Below, piece by piece: positions 32,561 through 41,099 of a stretch of 46,438 bases of DNA (position 1 is its first letter; each line of letters starts with the position of its first letter). Source of the stretch: Comamonadaceae bacterium (GTDB lineage Bacteria; Pseudomonadota; Gammaproteobacteria; Burkholderiales; Burkholderiaceae_C); NCBI GenBank assembly GCA_947447355.1, contig CANFJF010000023.1:1-46438 (forward strand), written 5' to 3'. A program made the translations under genes and the position numbers. Below the pieces are notes generated by a model. The model saw only the letters and a list, made by a program, of their open reading frames with translations, made no database searches and was not told the origin of the DNA.

Positions 32561-34843
32561 TCATGCGGATGCTGGTCCCGAGTGAGCCAAGTCAGCTGCC
32601 GCTAAATTGAAGTGCGATTGCGCAGCGTTGATCGGTAGCGATGCGCTCGGCGCTTCGGGTGCGGTGACGGTCGATGCGGGCGGTGGCGCAGGAGTGGGCG
32701 GTGCAGCTTGCGCGGGAGTCGGCACGATGCCGAGGTAAGGCACGATCGGCGGACGGCGTCTGTTGCGAAGCTGTTCAGCGGGCGAGAGCTCGGGCGCCGG
32801 CTCAGCCGGCGCCGGGTTGACAGCCTGCGCTGCAGCGGCGGGAGGCGCGGCAGGTGCAGCCGCTGGAACAACGACAGGCGCTACTGCGGATGCAGATACA
32901 GGCGCTGGGGCTATCGCTGGCGCGGGAACGGGTGCTGGCGCCGACGGTCCAGGCGCAGTCGGTGCGCTTGGCACCACAGCCGGTGTCGCTGGATTCGAGC
33001 CTGGCAGGCGCAACTCGCCAATGGCTTCAAGCCGCAGCGGTCGCTCGCGCATACTCGACTCGGTGCCAGAGAACACTTCGCGCAATTCCGGATCGTTGAC
33101 CGCTGGCGCACGCACGATGCGAGGCGTGATCGACATGACGATCTCGCTTTTTCCACGCGAGCCGTTGTTGTTGCCAAACAAGCGACCGATCATTGGCAAG
33201 TGACCCAGGCCTGGAATCAAGTCGGCGCTGTTGCGGTCCGCGTCCGAAATGAGTCCGCCCAAGATCTGGGTCTCGCCGTCGTGCAGCCGCAGACTGGTCT
33301 GCGCATTGCGCGTGCCGATCTGGTAGGACCTGCCGCCTTGTGCGTCGGTGAACTGCTGGACGATGTTGCTGACTTCCAGATTGATCTTGATGCCGACGTC
33401 ATGGTTGCTGTAAACCTGCGGCTCGAACTCCAGCTTCAGGCCGACTTCCTGGTAAGTCACAGTGCCGGTGATCACTGGCGTGCCAGTCGTCACTGGCGTC
33501 ACCGTGTTGGTGATGGTCGGGATGCGGTCGCCGATGAGGATGCGCGCCTTTTCTTTGTTGCGGGCACGAATGCGCGGGCTGGCCAGCAAGTTGGTATCGA
33601 CGTCCTGTAATTGCAGGTTCAGCGTCCCCGACAGCGGCGACGTGATCAAGCTGCTGGGGGCCAAGGCCTTGAGTCCCCCAACGGTCAAGCTCGACGATGG
33701 TACCGACAGGGTGACCGACGTTGGGAACTGCACCCCCAGATTGCTGACGCGATTGCTGGAGATCTCCATCACCTCGACCTCGAGCATGACTTCGGGATCT
33801 GCCACGTCGTGCGCCGCAATCACCTTGGCGGCCACCGCGATGGCATCCGGGGTGTCGCGAATCACCAGCATGCCCGTGCGGTCGTCCACCGAGACCTCTT
33901 TGAACTTGAGCACGCTCTTGAGCAAGGTCTGCAAGTATTTGACGTCGGCGTTGGTGACACTGAACATGCGGACCTGCAGGTCTTGGTAGTCCTTTTGCTT
34001 GGCCGGCGTGCTGGGATAAATCAGCAGCGTGGTGGCATTGATGACGCGCTTTTCAAGCTGGTTCTGCAGCAGGATCAAGTCGACCGTGTCCTCGACTGTG
34101 GCGTCCTTGACAAAGATGGTGGTCTTGAGGTCTGCCCGCACATCGCGGTCCAAGATGACGTTCAGTCCCGTGGTGCGCGACAGCGCTTCAAAAACCATTC
34201 TCAGATTGGCGTCACGGAATTGCAGCGAGACGGGTTTGCGCAGCACTGACTGTGCCGCCAAGCGCGCGGACTTCGCGCTGTTGATCTTGTCTTGGGCTTC
34301 GCTGACGGCATCAAGCAGGCGTTGCGCATCCTGGTTGTTGGGACTCTGGGTGAGAACACCCTTGATGCGCAAGCGTGCCGCGTCGAGCTGCCCATCCTTG
34401 AGCAGGTTATCAGCCTCGGCCAGTTGTTTAGATTGCCGCACCTCGATTTTCAGTGCAGCCAGACCTTGACGTGCGCGGTCACTGCTCGGGTCGACCTTGA
34501 GAGCATGTTCGTAATGCGCGAGCGCCTCGTCTCTGCGGGCCTGCTCTCGGGCCAGGTCAGCCTGCTTGATCAAGTCGCGGGCGTACGCGTTCTGCTGCTT
34601 CAGCAAGTCGATCTCAAAACGCGGATTGCTGGGTTCGTCGGCATGGGCCGCGCGCAACTGTTCGAGGCCTTCGTCGCGCTGGCCGGCGGCCGTCAAACGC
34701 ATGCCATCGTAATGATGCCAAGTGCCGGCACAGCTGGCCAGCATCAAACTGCTCAGGGCAAGCAACAGGCGGCTCACAAGGTGCCGCTTGGTCATTGGCG
34801 CGCTCAAGTGGCTCACTGGCAAAGGCCTCAAAGGGATGTTCAT
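32561..34843 (-). CDS. gspD: Secretin GspD-like with N-terminal TPR-like part and Pro/Ala tail
   Basis: A 760-aa outer-membrane channel protein. A lipoprotein-type signal ends LMLASC (Cys38 from the first ATG). Residues about 45-190 are helical repeats (DEALAHYEHALKVDPSSDRARQGLAAL, TPR-like), followed by an N0/STN-like domain (VSLQFRDANLRMVFEALSRTTG), a secretin N1-type domain (DVKYLQTLLKSVLKFKEV) and the secretin core ending TPRIVRAP. A tail of about 150 residues is rich in Pro and Ala. The TPR-secretin arrangement resembles secretins of Tad- and MSHA-like systems. The start overlaps the GspC/PilP-like gene (ATGA); the ATG at 34795 (MTKRHLV) would give a more usual signal peptide. It forms the exit pore of the operon's machine. 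Confidence 0.92.
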   Translation of the reverse strand: MNIPLRPLPVSHLSAPMTKRHLVSRLLLALSSLMLASCAGTWHHYDGMRLTAAGQRDEGLEQLRAAHADEPSNPRFEIDLLKQQNAYARDLIKQADLAREQARRDEALAHYEHALKVDPSSDRARQGLAALKIEVRQSKQLAEADNLLKDGQLDAARLRIKGVLTQSPNNQDAQRLLDAVSEAQDKINSAKSARLAAQSVLRKPVSLQFRDANLRMVFEALSRTTGLNVILDRDVRADLKTTIFVKDATVEDTVDLILLQNQLEKRVINATTLLIYPSTPAKQKDYQDLQVRMFSVTNADVKYLQTLLKSVLKFKEVSVDDRTGMLVIRDTPDAIAVAAKVIAAHDVADPEVMLEVEVMEISSNRVSNLGVQFPTSVTLSVPSSSLTVGGLKALAPSSLITSPLSGTLNLQLQDVDTNLLASPRIRARNKEKARILIGDRIPTITNTVTPVTTGTPVITGTVTYQEVGLKLEFEPQVYSNHDVGIKINLEVSNIVQQFTDAQGGRSYQIGTRNAQTSLRLHDGETQILGGLISDADRNSADLIPGLGHLPMIGRLFGNNNGSRGKSEIVMSITPRIVRAPAVNDPELREVFSGTESSMRERPLRLEAIGELRLPGSNPATPAVVPSAPTAPGPSAPAPVPAPAIAPAPVSASAVAPVVVPAAAPAAPPAAAAQAVNPAPAEPAPELSPAEQLRNRRRPPIVPYLGIVPTPAQAAPPTPAPPPASTVTAPEAPSASLPINAAQSHFNLAAADLAHSGPASA

Positions 34844-35379
34844 CGGGCCGGTCCGGTCAGATTAATGAATTGCGCTTGCATCATGGGGAGATAGGTCAAG
34901 ACCACCTGGGTCGGCGTGATGGATTCGACGCGGTAAACCTTTTCGACGAGGTCCCCCGCGGCGACGATGTGCAGAGCTTCGCTGTGGCTCAAAAATGCCT
35001 TGGGTGCGCCGCCGCCGTTGTCGATCTGGCCGATAAAGCTGAAAGGCAAAGGGGGTGCCGTCGGCGCCGGTGGTGGTGCTGGAGCGACTACCGACACAAG
35101 CGGTGGGGGTGGCGGTGGCAGCCAGCTGCGCGGTCCGAACAGATCGGCCTGCGGGGCGTCGGTCGTCAGACGCGGTGTGGCCGGAGCAGCAGCGTCGATA
35201 GAGCCAGCGGTTTCTGGGTTCGCCGGCTTAGCCTGCTGAGGTCGCGTCGACACAGCGTCGGTGGCCTCGATGACTTCGGGCCCTTCATGTCCTGGCGCCA
35301 GCTGGACCGCGCCGATGAAACTGCCCAAACCCGCCAGCACCAAGATCAAGCTGTGGCCGGACAAAAGTTCTTTTTTCAT
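34840..35379 (-). CDS. GspC/PilP-like inner-membrane linker protein
   Basis: A 179-aa protein with an N-terminal membrane anchor (about 9-26), a long Pro/Ala-rich linker with a run of prolines (LPPPPPPL) and a small beta domain at the end (about 108-175; PFSFIGQIDNGGGAPKAFLSHSEALHIVAAGDLV). That domain is the homology-region-type fold of GspC or PilP, which binds the N0 domain of the secretin. The position directly before gspD, with 4-nt overlaps on both sides, fits a connector between the inner-membrane platform and the secretin. PilP or GspC naming cannot be settled by eye. Confidence 0.82.
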   Translation of the reverse strand: MKKELLSGHSLILVLAGLGSFIGAVQLAPGHEGPEVIEATDAVSTRPQQAKPANPETAGSIDAAAPATPRLTTDAPQADLFGPRSWLPPPPPPLVSVVAPAPPPAPTAPPLPFSFIGQIDNGGGAPKAFLSHSEALHIVAAGDLVEKVYRVESITPTQVVLTYLPMMQAQFINLTGPAR

Positions 35380-35939
35380 TCAGCATCCCTTTGGTAGAGA
35401 AGGGTCAGGCGCACACGTGCATTGAGCTGCAGGCTCGAAGCATCGCCGCGGTCGAATGAAAGTTCTTCGAGCACGGCGTGTGGCAAGGCCTGCAACACAT
35501 CGGCGACGAAGCCCTTGACGTTGGCATAGTTGTCGCGCATGGGAAACAAGGCGCCGAAGCTCGTGAACCGCAACTGCGGATCGCGCACAAACTGATAGTC
35601 ACCCTTGTCGAGCACCATGTGGTGGCGCTTGGCCAGCGCGAAGATCAGCTTGAGATCGCCAGCATTGCTGGCAAAAGCGGGCAACTCCGCGCTGAGTTGT
35701 TGCCACGGCTCCAACGCTGCGGGGGGCACCTTCACGAGGGCACTCGTTGGATGCAGCAAACGGGACTGCAACAGGGTCTGCGCCAGGACTTTCGAACGCT
35801 GCTGCAACTGCAGTGACCCGATCCACAGGCTCGCGGCTGCCGTGATGAAGACGACCGCGACGATACCGGCCCACCCAAGATGCCGATGCAGCTTCAGACG
35901 CCAGCGGAGAAGCAAGCGGTTCACGGGTGCGACCGCCAT
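35376..35939 (-). CDS. PilO/GspM-like inner-membrane protein
   Basis: A 187-aa protein with a basic N-terminus, one transmembrane helix (about 22-42, WAGIVAVVFITAAASLWIG), a coiled-coil-like stretch and a ferredoxin-like domain of the PilO/GspM type. The start overlaps the PilN-like gene by 19 nt and the stop overlaps the next gene by 4 nt. PilO/GspM partners with PilN/GspL in the platform that couples the ATPase to pilin assembly. Identified mainly by topology and place between PilN- and PilP-like genes. Confidence 0.78.
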   Translation of the reverse strand: MAVAPVNRLLLRWRLKLHRHLGWAGIVAVVFITAAASLWIGSLQLQQRSKVLAQTLLQSRLLHPTSALVKVPPAALEPWQQLSAELPAFASNAGDLKLIFALAKRHHMVLDKGDYQFVRDPQLRFTSFGALFPMRDNYANVKGFVADVLQALPHAVLEELSFDRGDASSLQLNARVRLTLLYQRDAE

Positions 35940-36466
35940 GTGCCTTGCACTTGAAATCGTACCGGCTTGCCGGGCTGGAGCAGCTGCGTCTGGTGCGAGA
36001 TCAGGCTGACCTCCGTCAGACCACTGCGGGACTGCAACGATGCCAGATAGTCGAGCATGTCGTCTGCACTGGCGGCCTCAACCACCAGTCGCACGCTGTC
36101 CTTTTGCGGCATCGGCTCCACCGACAGCAGTGCGACCTGGGCCGCCGTCAGGGCTTCTAAGTTGTTCAGCAATTCATTCCACGGCGTCTTCAGCCGGGCC
36201 AATACCTGTAGCGCCGATCGGTTGCGTGCGATGACCACTGGATCGAGCGACGCCGAAGGTCTCGCCTCGGGTCGGGCCTGCGCACGTTCGCGCAGCACAG
36301 CATCGGCCAAGTCTTCGTCTTGCTGCGCCGCGCCCTGCAACGACTGCGCCAAATCTGCCGCAGCGGCGATCGCCAACAAGACGCCCAGCACCGCAACCCA
36401 CCATGCCGGTTGGTGGATGCGCCGCGTTGGGGGGCCGAAGTTCAACGAGATTTTTGACAGCTTCAT
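35921..36466 (-). CDS. PilN/GspL-C-terminal-like inner-membrane protein
   Basis: A 181-aa protein starting MKLSKISLNFGPP, a PilN-like short cytoplasmic segment that in type IV pili binds PilM, followed by a transmembrane helix (about 19-38; WWVAVLGVLLAIAAAADLA), a coiled coil and a ferredoxin-like periplasmic domain. The ATG at 36466 overlaps the stop of the PilM-like gene (ATGA); a longer reading frame is rejected. Together with PilM-like it replaces a single GspL. Confidence 0.82.
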   Translation of the reverse strand: MKLSKISLNFGPPTRRIHQPAWWVAVLGVLLAIAAAADLAQSLQGAAQQDEDLADAVLRERAQARPEARPSASLDPVVIARNRSALQVLARLKTPWNELLNNLEALTAAQVALLSVEPMPQKDSVRLVVEAASADDMLDYLASLQSRSGLTEVSLISHQTQLLQPGKPVRFQVQGTWRSHP

Positions 36467-37236
36467 GCCTGCAACTCTTGAGGCAAAGCCAGCGGCGTCC
36501 AACGCGGCCCAGCGGCATCGAAGTACCCCATCAACACGCTGTGCTCCAGCGCGGCTGGGTCGCGACCCAGCGAGGCCAGCAGCCGGTCGGCACGCGTGTC
36601 CAGTCCATGCGTATAAGACGTGATGCCACCTTGACTCAGGCCAGTGATGACGCCCTTCTGCACGGTGGCGATGACCGCGTGGCCCAGCTCGGCGCAAGCA
36701 AACAAGCACTCGCCGGCAGCGATCAGCCGGTTGCCAGGTGCGTTCCAGCACGCAGCGAACAGCGTCTCGACGCGCCCCAGTCTCAGACCCAGTGCAGCGG
36801 CCATCTCATGGAGCGCTTGCAACAGTGGCGCGTCAAGCAAGGCCACCAACAAGTGCTCGCTGCCCTGCTGGAGTTGCCAGCGTATCGAATTCGGTTCGAC
36901 AGCGCGGCCCAATACCTCCGCGACACAGGTCTGCGCGAGCATCTCGATCTGCTGATCGGTCTGCACAAAGAAGTCACCGCGAACGACATCGAGGTGCGCG
37001 AATTCGTCGCCGACGACGACGTCCAGCGCCGCACCGCGCAGGCTGCGCACCGCGTCGAATTCGGCCAGCGCTACCGCCGCAGCGTCAAACATCTCGGCAC
37101 GATTCCACCGGCCCGTGACGGGCACGACATCGCGCGTGATGCGCTCGACTGCGCGCAACCCGGCGCGGCTGCAAGCAACGAAAATTCCTTGAGGGCGCAG
37201 CACCAGCCGCACCCGGTCATTCCACCGGCGTGACAC
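36463..37236 (-). CDS. PilM/GspL-like cytoplasmic platform protein
   Basis: A 257-aa cytoplasmic protein, probably with the actin-like fold of PilM or the cytoplasmic part of GspL, which docks the assembly ATPase on the membrane platform. It begins at a GTG (37236) with a strong GGAGGAG site 7 nt before it, inside the end of gspE (20-nt overlap); the alternative GTG at 37212 is weaker. The sequence is diverged: the usual phosphate loop motifs of actin-like proteins are not clear, so the call rests on gene order (gspE, this gene, PilN, PilO, PilP, gspD). Conserved-looking stretches are VRLVLRPQGIFVAC and the end ALEHSVLMGYFDAAGPRW. Confidence 0.72.
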   Translation of the reverse strand: MSRRWNDRVRLVLRPQGIFVACSRAGLRAVERITRDVVPVTGRWNRAEMFDAAAVALAEFDAVRSLRGAALDVVVGDEFAHLDVVRGDFFVQTDQQIEMLAQTCVAEVLGRAVEPNSIRWQLQQGSEHLLVALLDAPLLQALHEMAAALGLRLGRVETLFAACWNAPGNRLIAAGECLFACAELGHAVIATVQKGVITGLSQGGITSYTHGLDTRADRLLASLGRDPAALEHSVLMGYFDAAGPRWTPLALPQELQA

Positions 37237-39205
37237 GATTGATCTCCTCCAGCGTTGTTTCGCCCGCAAGCGCCAGCGCGACCGCCGCGTCGCGCAGACC
37301 GGTGAAGCCATCAGCTCGCGCGGACTGTTTGATCTGCGAGATTGAGGCACGCTGCACGAGCTGGTCGCGCAAGCGGTCGTTGATGGGCAGTGTCTCGGCG
37401 ATCGCGCGGCGACCCTTGTAGCCGCTGCCCCGGCACGCGGCACAGCCCAGCCCCTTGCGAAAATTCGCCCCGATCGCTTGTTGGGCCAGCAAGCCCGAGC
37501 GCTTGAGCAAGTCCTCGGACACGCTGGTGGGCACGCTGCAATGCGGGCAGTTGCCGCGCAACAAACGCTGCGCGACGATGCCGTTCAGCGCCGCCACCAG
37601 GCTGTAGCTGTCGACGCCCATGTTTGAAAAGCGTCCAATCACGTCGAACACGTTGTTGGCGTGCACCGTGGTGAACACTTGGTGGCCGGTGAGCGCGGCC
37701 TGCACCGCGATCTGCGCCGTCTCGGCGTCGCGGATTTCGCCGACCATGATCTTGTCCGGGTCGTGACGCAAGATAGACCGCAGCCCACGGGCGAAGGTCA
37801 GACCCTTTTTTTCATTGACCGGAATCTGCAACACGCCGCTGAGTTGGTACTCGATCGGATCCTCGATCGTGATGATCTTGTCCAGCCCCGTGTTGATTTC
37901 AGAGATCGCTGCGTAGAGCGTGGTTGTCTTGCCGCTGCCGGTGGGTCCCGTGACGAGCAGCAGCCCGTACGGCATCAACGAAATTTTCCGGATGAAGTCG
38001 ATCACTGCCGCGTCAAAACTCAGCGTGTCGAGGGTCAAGGCCCGAAACTGTCCGGTCAGATGCTTGCGGTCCAGCACACGAAGCACCGCGTCTTCACCCA
38101 GCAGGTTGGGCATGATCGAGACCCGGAAGTCGATTTCGCGGTCTTCGGCCACGACCCTGAAGCGCCCGTCCTGCGGAATGCGGCGCTCGGCGATGTCGAG
38201 TTCGGAGACGACCTTGATGCGCGAAATCGCTTGGTGCGCCATCTCGATGTTGTCGATCTGCTTGACCTCTTCCAACACGCCATCAATACGGTACTTGATC
38301 ACCAGACCGTTGCTGTGGGTCTCCATGTGCACGTCGCTGGCGCCTGTGCGCAGTGCGTCGTACAGCGTCGAGTCGACGAGTCGCACCACTGGGCTTGTCG
38401 TCGCGTCGATGTGCGAGATCGAAATCGTCAGCGCACCGCTGGCCGCGACGTCACCCAGCCCCTTGTCAAGGTCCACACCATCCATCGCCCGCAGGCTTTT
38501 TTCGGCAATCATCAGACAGGCTTGCAGGTCCGACGTCAACGCCAGCGCAAAACCCACGTCGGCGCGGCCGGACTGACGGACCCGCGCCTCCAACCACATC
38601 CAGTTGGGCTGATCGGTCGGATCGGTGATGACGATCGTCAGCACAGTACTGCCGGCCAACCGGCCGGCCAGACAGCTGCGACGTTGACACTCGACGAACG
38701 AGAGCACCGAAAAGTCCGGCACCAGTTTGCGCAGCACCTCGATGGACATGGCGTCAAGGTGGAAGTAAGTCGCGGCGGCGCGGAGGAAGTCGTCCGTGTC
38801 GAGCGCGGTGCTGTCGGCGAGCCATTGCATGCGCGGGGTCGAACCCGAGTCGGTCAGCGCCGAACGCACGAGTGCGGCGTCGAGCACGACCGTGCTCCGC
38901 GTCATTCGGCGCGCCTCAATGGCCTGCGGCTCTGCGGCAGAGGGCTGCGGTGGCTCTGGCAACGCTAGCAACGCTGGCAACGCTGGCTCAAGCATCAGAA
39001 TCTCATCCTTGGACGGCTCAGGCTGCAACCGAACATCGCCCGCCTCCGCGCCAGCTTGCTCGGCGACCGCTTCATCGGCATCGCTGACCCGCAGCGGCAC
39101 CAAGCCATCGCGCGGGTTCAAGAAGACCCGCACTTGCGCGCCCTGCGCAGGCAGGCCGTGGCGCACAGCACGAGGCGTTTGTCCGAGATGACCTAGAACG
39201 TTCAT
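37217..39205 (-). CDS. gspE: Assembly ATPase GspE/PilB-like
   Basis: A 662-aa secretion ATPase that powers pseudopilus assembly. N-terminal regulatory domain (about 1-220), then the GspE core with Walker A GPTGSGKTT at about residue 420, the Asp box MVGEIRDAETA and the His box GHQVFTTVHANN. The zinc-binding C-M-like element is present as two CxxC pairs (CPHC at about 555 and CAAC at about 588), typical of GspE and PilB. Length is somewhat above the usual 500-600 because of an Ala/Pro-rich insert near residues 60-100. It starts 4 nt after gspF stops and its 3' end overlaps the PilM-like gene. Confidence 0.95.
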   Translation of the reverse strand: MNVLGHLGQTPRAVRHGLPAQGAQVRVFLNPRDGLVPLRVSDADEAVAEQAGAEAGDVRLQPEPSKDEILMLEPALPALLALPEPPQPSAAEPQAIEARRMTRSTVVLDAALVRSALTDSGSTPRMQWLADSTALDTDDFLRAAATYFHLDAMSIEVLRKLVPDFSVLSFVECQRRSCLAGRLAGSTVLTIVITDPTDQPNWMWLEARVRQSGRADVGFALALTSDLQACLMIAEKSLRAMDGVDLDKGLGDVAASGALTISISHIDATTSPVVRLVDSTLYDALRTGASDVHMETHSNGLVIKYRIDGVLEEVKQIDNIEMAHQAISRIKVVSELDIAERRIPQDGRFRVVAEDREIDFRVSIMPNLLGEDAVLRVLDRKHLTGQFRALTLDTLSFDAAVIDFIRKISLMPYGLLLVTGPTGSGKTTTLYAAISEINTGLDKIITIEDPIEYQLSGVLQIPVNEKKGLTFARGLRSILRHDPDKIMVGEIRDAETAQIAVQAALTGHQVFTTVHANNVFDVIGRFSNMGVDSYSLVAALNGIVAQRLLRGNCPHCSVPTSVSEDLLKRSGLLAQQAIGANFRKGLGCAACRGSGYKGRRAIAETLPINDRLRDQLVQRASISQIKQSARADGFTGLRDAAVALALAGETTLEEINRVTPVE

Positions 39206-39209
39206 ACGG

Positions 39210-40436
39210 TCACTGAAGGCTTGAAGCCAAATCGAAGATGGGCAAATACATCAAGACCACGATGGCACCGATCACGAGGCCGATGAAGATCATCAGAATC
39301 GGCTCAAAGAGCCGACTGCCGACATCGATGGAGCGGCGCAGCCGCGCTTCGTAAAACATGGCGATGCGCTCGAGCACGTCCGACAAACTGCCTGTGCGCT
39401 GCGCCACGGCCAGCATGCTAGACGCGATGTGGTCTGCGAGTTGCGCGCCCTTGAGCGCACTGCTGATGTCTTTGCCTTCTTGCACCAGCGCAATGGCTTG
39501 GTGCAAGCGGCGCTGATCGTCTACACCGAGCAAGGTGGCGCTGAGTTGCAGCGCGCGCGGTGCGGCAATGCCACCTCGCAGCAGCATGCCGGTGCTGCGG
39601 TAAAGCTGGGCGTGACGGAACTGGCGGGCAAGCGGGCCGACGAAAGCCAGGCGTTCTATCCAGCCGGACTTAAAACCGCTTTTGGCGGCTGTGCGCGCGG
39701 CGACAACAACCGCACCGATGGCCACTGCGGCGAACCCAAGCAGGTACTGCGCGTGGCCCGACGCGAACTGACCCAATGACATCAGCAGCCGCGACGACCA
39801 CGGCAGTTCGGTGCGGGAGCTGGCGATCAGCAAGGCAAACTTCGGCACCACCACGCCGAGCAAAAAGAACACCACCAAGGTGCCGACGCCCAGCAGCAGC
39901 AGCGGGTAAATCGCCGCACCGATCACCTTGTCGCGCAAGGTTTGCAAGCTTTGCTGGTACTCGGCGTAGCGCAGCAGCGCGGTGGCGATGTCACCGGTTT
40001 GCTCGCTGGCGGTGACCGTGGCGATCAGCAGCGGCGGGAACTCACCAGCGCGCTCCAAAGCGGTCGACAGCGCAAGGCCTTCGGTGATCGAATGCACCAC
40101 AGCATTGATCAGTGTGCGCCGCGGCCCCGCAGTCTCCTTCTCGGCCAACGTGTTCAAGGCCTCTAGGATGCTCAGCCCTGCGGTCACCAGCGAGGCGAGT
40201 TCCTGCGCGAACAGCGAGATGTCGAGTTTCTTGCCCACCCCCAGACCCTTACCAGGGCGCCCGGGGCTTTGCGGCACAGCGGAGCGCTCGTCACCGCTGC
40301 GAGCCTCGCAGCGCAGCACGTGCATGCCGCGCTCGCGAATTAACTCAGTCGCCGATGCAGCATCGGCGGCCTTGATCCACAACGACGTCAATGTGCCCTG
40401 CGGGGTGCGTGCAATAAGATTAAAGCTCGTGCTCAT
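39210..40436 (-). CDS. gspF: Inner-membrane platform protein GspF/PilC-like
   Basis: A 408-aa polytopic membrane protein with the duplicated T2SSF domain: first copy at about 75-195 (FAQELASLVTAGLSILEALNTL) and second at about 280-400 (QLYRSTGMLLRGGIAAPRALQLSATLL). Three transmembrane helices are visible (about 177-200, 228-248, 380-400). Family length is normal. Together with GspE it forms the motor of the machine. It lies 25 nt after gspG and 4 nt before gspE. Confidence 0.95.
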   Translation of the reverse strand: MSTSFNLIARTPQGTLTSLWIKAADAASATELIRERGMHVLRCEARSGDERSAVPQSPGRPGKGLGVGKKLDISLFAQELASLVTAGLSILEALNTLAEKETAGPRRTLINAVVHSITEGLALSTALERAGEFPPLLIATVTASEQTGDIATALLRYAEYQQSLQTLRDKVIGAAIYPLLLLGVGTLVVFFLLGVVVPKFALLIASSRTELPWSSRLLMSLGQFASGHAQYLLGFAAVAIGAVVVAARTAAKSGFKSGWIERLAFVGPLARQFRHAQLYRSTGMLLRGGIAAPRALQLSATLLGVDDQRRLHQAIALVQEGKDISSALKGAQLADHIASSMLAVAQRTGSLSDVLERIAMFYEARLRRSIDVGSRLFEPILMIFIGLVIGAIVVLMYLPIFDLASSLQ

Positions 40437-40461
40437 GGTGTGTCGGCGGCGAGGCTAGAGG

Positions 40462-40950
40462 CTATTGCCCGGCGACCCAGGAAGTGACGTCCGCGGCTTC
40501 TCCGGTGCCGCCGATCTGCCCGTCCGAGCCCAGCGCCACGATGTCGAAGTCCCCGTGGTCTCCGGGTGACTTGAAGACATAAGGGTGGCCCCATGGGTCG
40601 GCTGGAACCGGCTTTTTGAGATAAGGCCCGGCCCAGCGCCCCACGTTTTGCGGCTTTGTATACAGCGCGTTGAGGCCTTGCTCGGTCGTCGGATAGCTGC
40701 CGATGTCGAGCCGGTACTGGTCCAAGGCCTTGTCCAGCGACTCGATCTGCGCTTTGGCGACCTTCGAGTTGGACTTGCTGACCTGGTCAAAGTAGCGCGG
40801 TGCCACGAGGCCCGCGAGCAGACCAATGATGACAATCACCACCAGCAGTTCCAGCAAGGTAAAGCCGCGCTGGCACAACCCCAGATCTTCAAAAAATTCA
40901 CGGTCGTGCTCATTTGCAGACAGTTGCTGAACTTGAGTGGGCAATTTCAT
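40462..40950 (-). CDS. gspG: Major pseudopilin GspG
   Basis: A 162-aa protein, first gene of the secretion operon. A long leader ending CQRG is cleaved before FTLLELLVVIVIIGLLAGLVAPRYF, with Glu at +5. The globular domain has the full GspG set: KAQIESLDKALDQYRLDIGSYPTTEQGLNALY and the calcium-site region ADPWGHPYVFKSPGDHGDFD. The ATG at 40950 is preceded by the 20-bp leader block shared with bcsD. The leader (about 30 residues before the cleavage site) is longer than usual, and a second start further in is possible, but there is no better-placed ATG. Confidence 0.95.
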   Translation of the reverse strand: MKLPTQVQQLSANEHDREFFEDLGLCQRGFTLLELLVVIVIIGLLAGLVAPRYFDQVSKSNSKVAKAQIESLDKALDQYRLDIGSYPTTEQGLNALYTKPQNVGRWAGPYLKKPVPADPWGHPYVFKSPGDHGDFDIVALGSDGQIGGTGEAADVTSWVAGQ

Positions 40951-40954
40951 AGCG

Positions 40955-40974
40955 TGAAAGTACTTCCAATATTT
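40955..40974 (-). promoter_or_regulatory. Conserved 20-bp leader block of gspG (copy B)
   Basis: Minus-strand reading AAATATTGGAAGTACTTTCA, one mismatch from the bcsD leader at 16829-16848. It lies 5 nt before the gspG ATG and contains the likely ribosome site GGAAG. Confidence 0.65.
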
Positions 40975-41067
40975 TTAACAGCCAAGGCCCACCCACCGCT
41001 CATGAGTTGCAGGTCAGTCAGCTCAGCAAGGAGATGGAATGTATTTAGATGATCATTAAAGTTGTGT

Positions 41068-41097
41068 TAACGTTTCTTGTTGTTACAAGATTGAAAA
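41068..41097. promoter_or_regulatory. Shared 30-bp regulatory block (copy B)
   Basis: TAACGTTTC, two variable bases (TT here), then GTTGTTACAAGATTGAAAA, matching 17001-17030 in 28 of 30 positions. The stretch CTTGTTGTTACAAG in this copy is a 5-bp inverted repeat around TGTT. It ends two bases before the kinase start codon, so any plus-strand transcript beginning here would be leaderless or have a minimal leader. Confidence 0.7.
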
Positions 41098-41099
41098 GA

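Noticed and set aside
37661..38968. A 435-codon plus-strand frame opposite gspE
   Set aside because: Antisense shadow; the minus strand encodes a complete GspE with Walker motifs.
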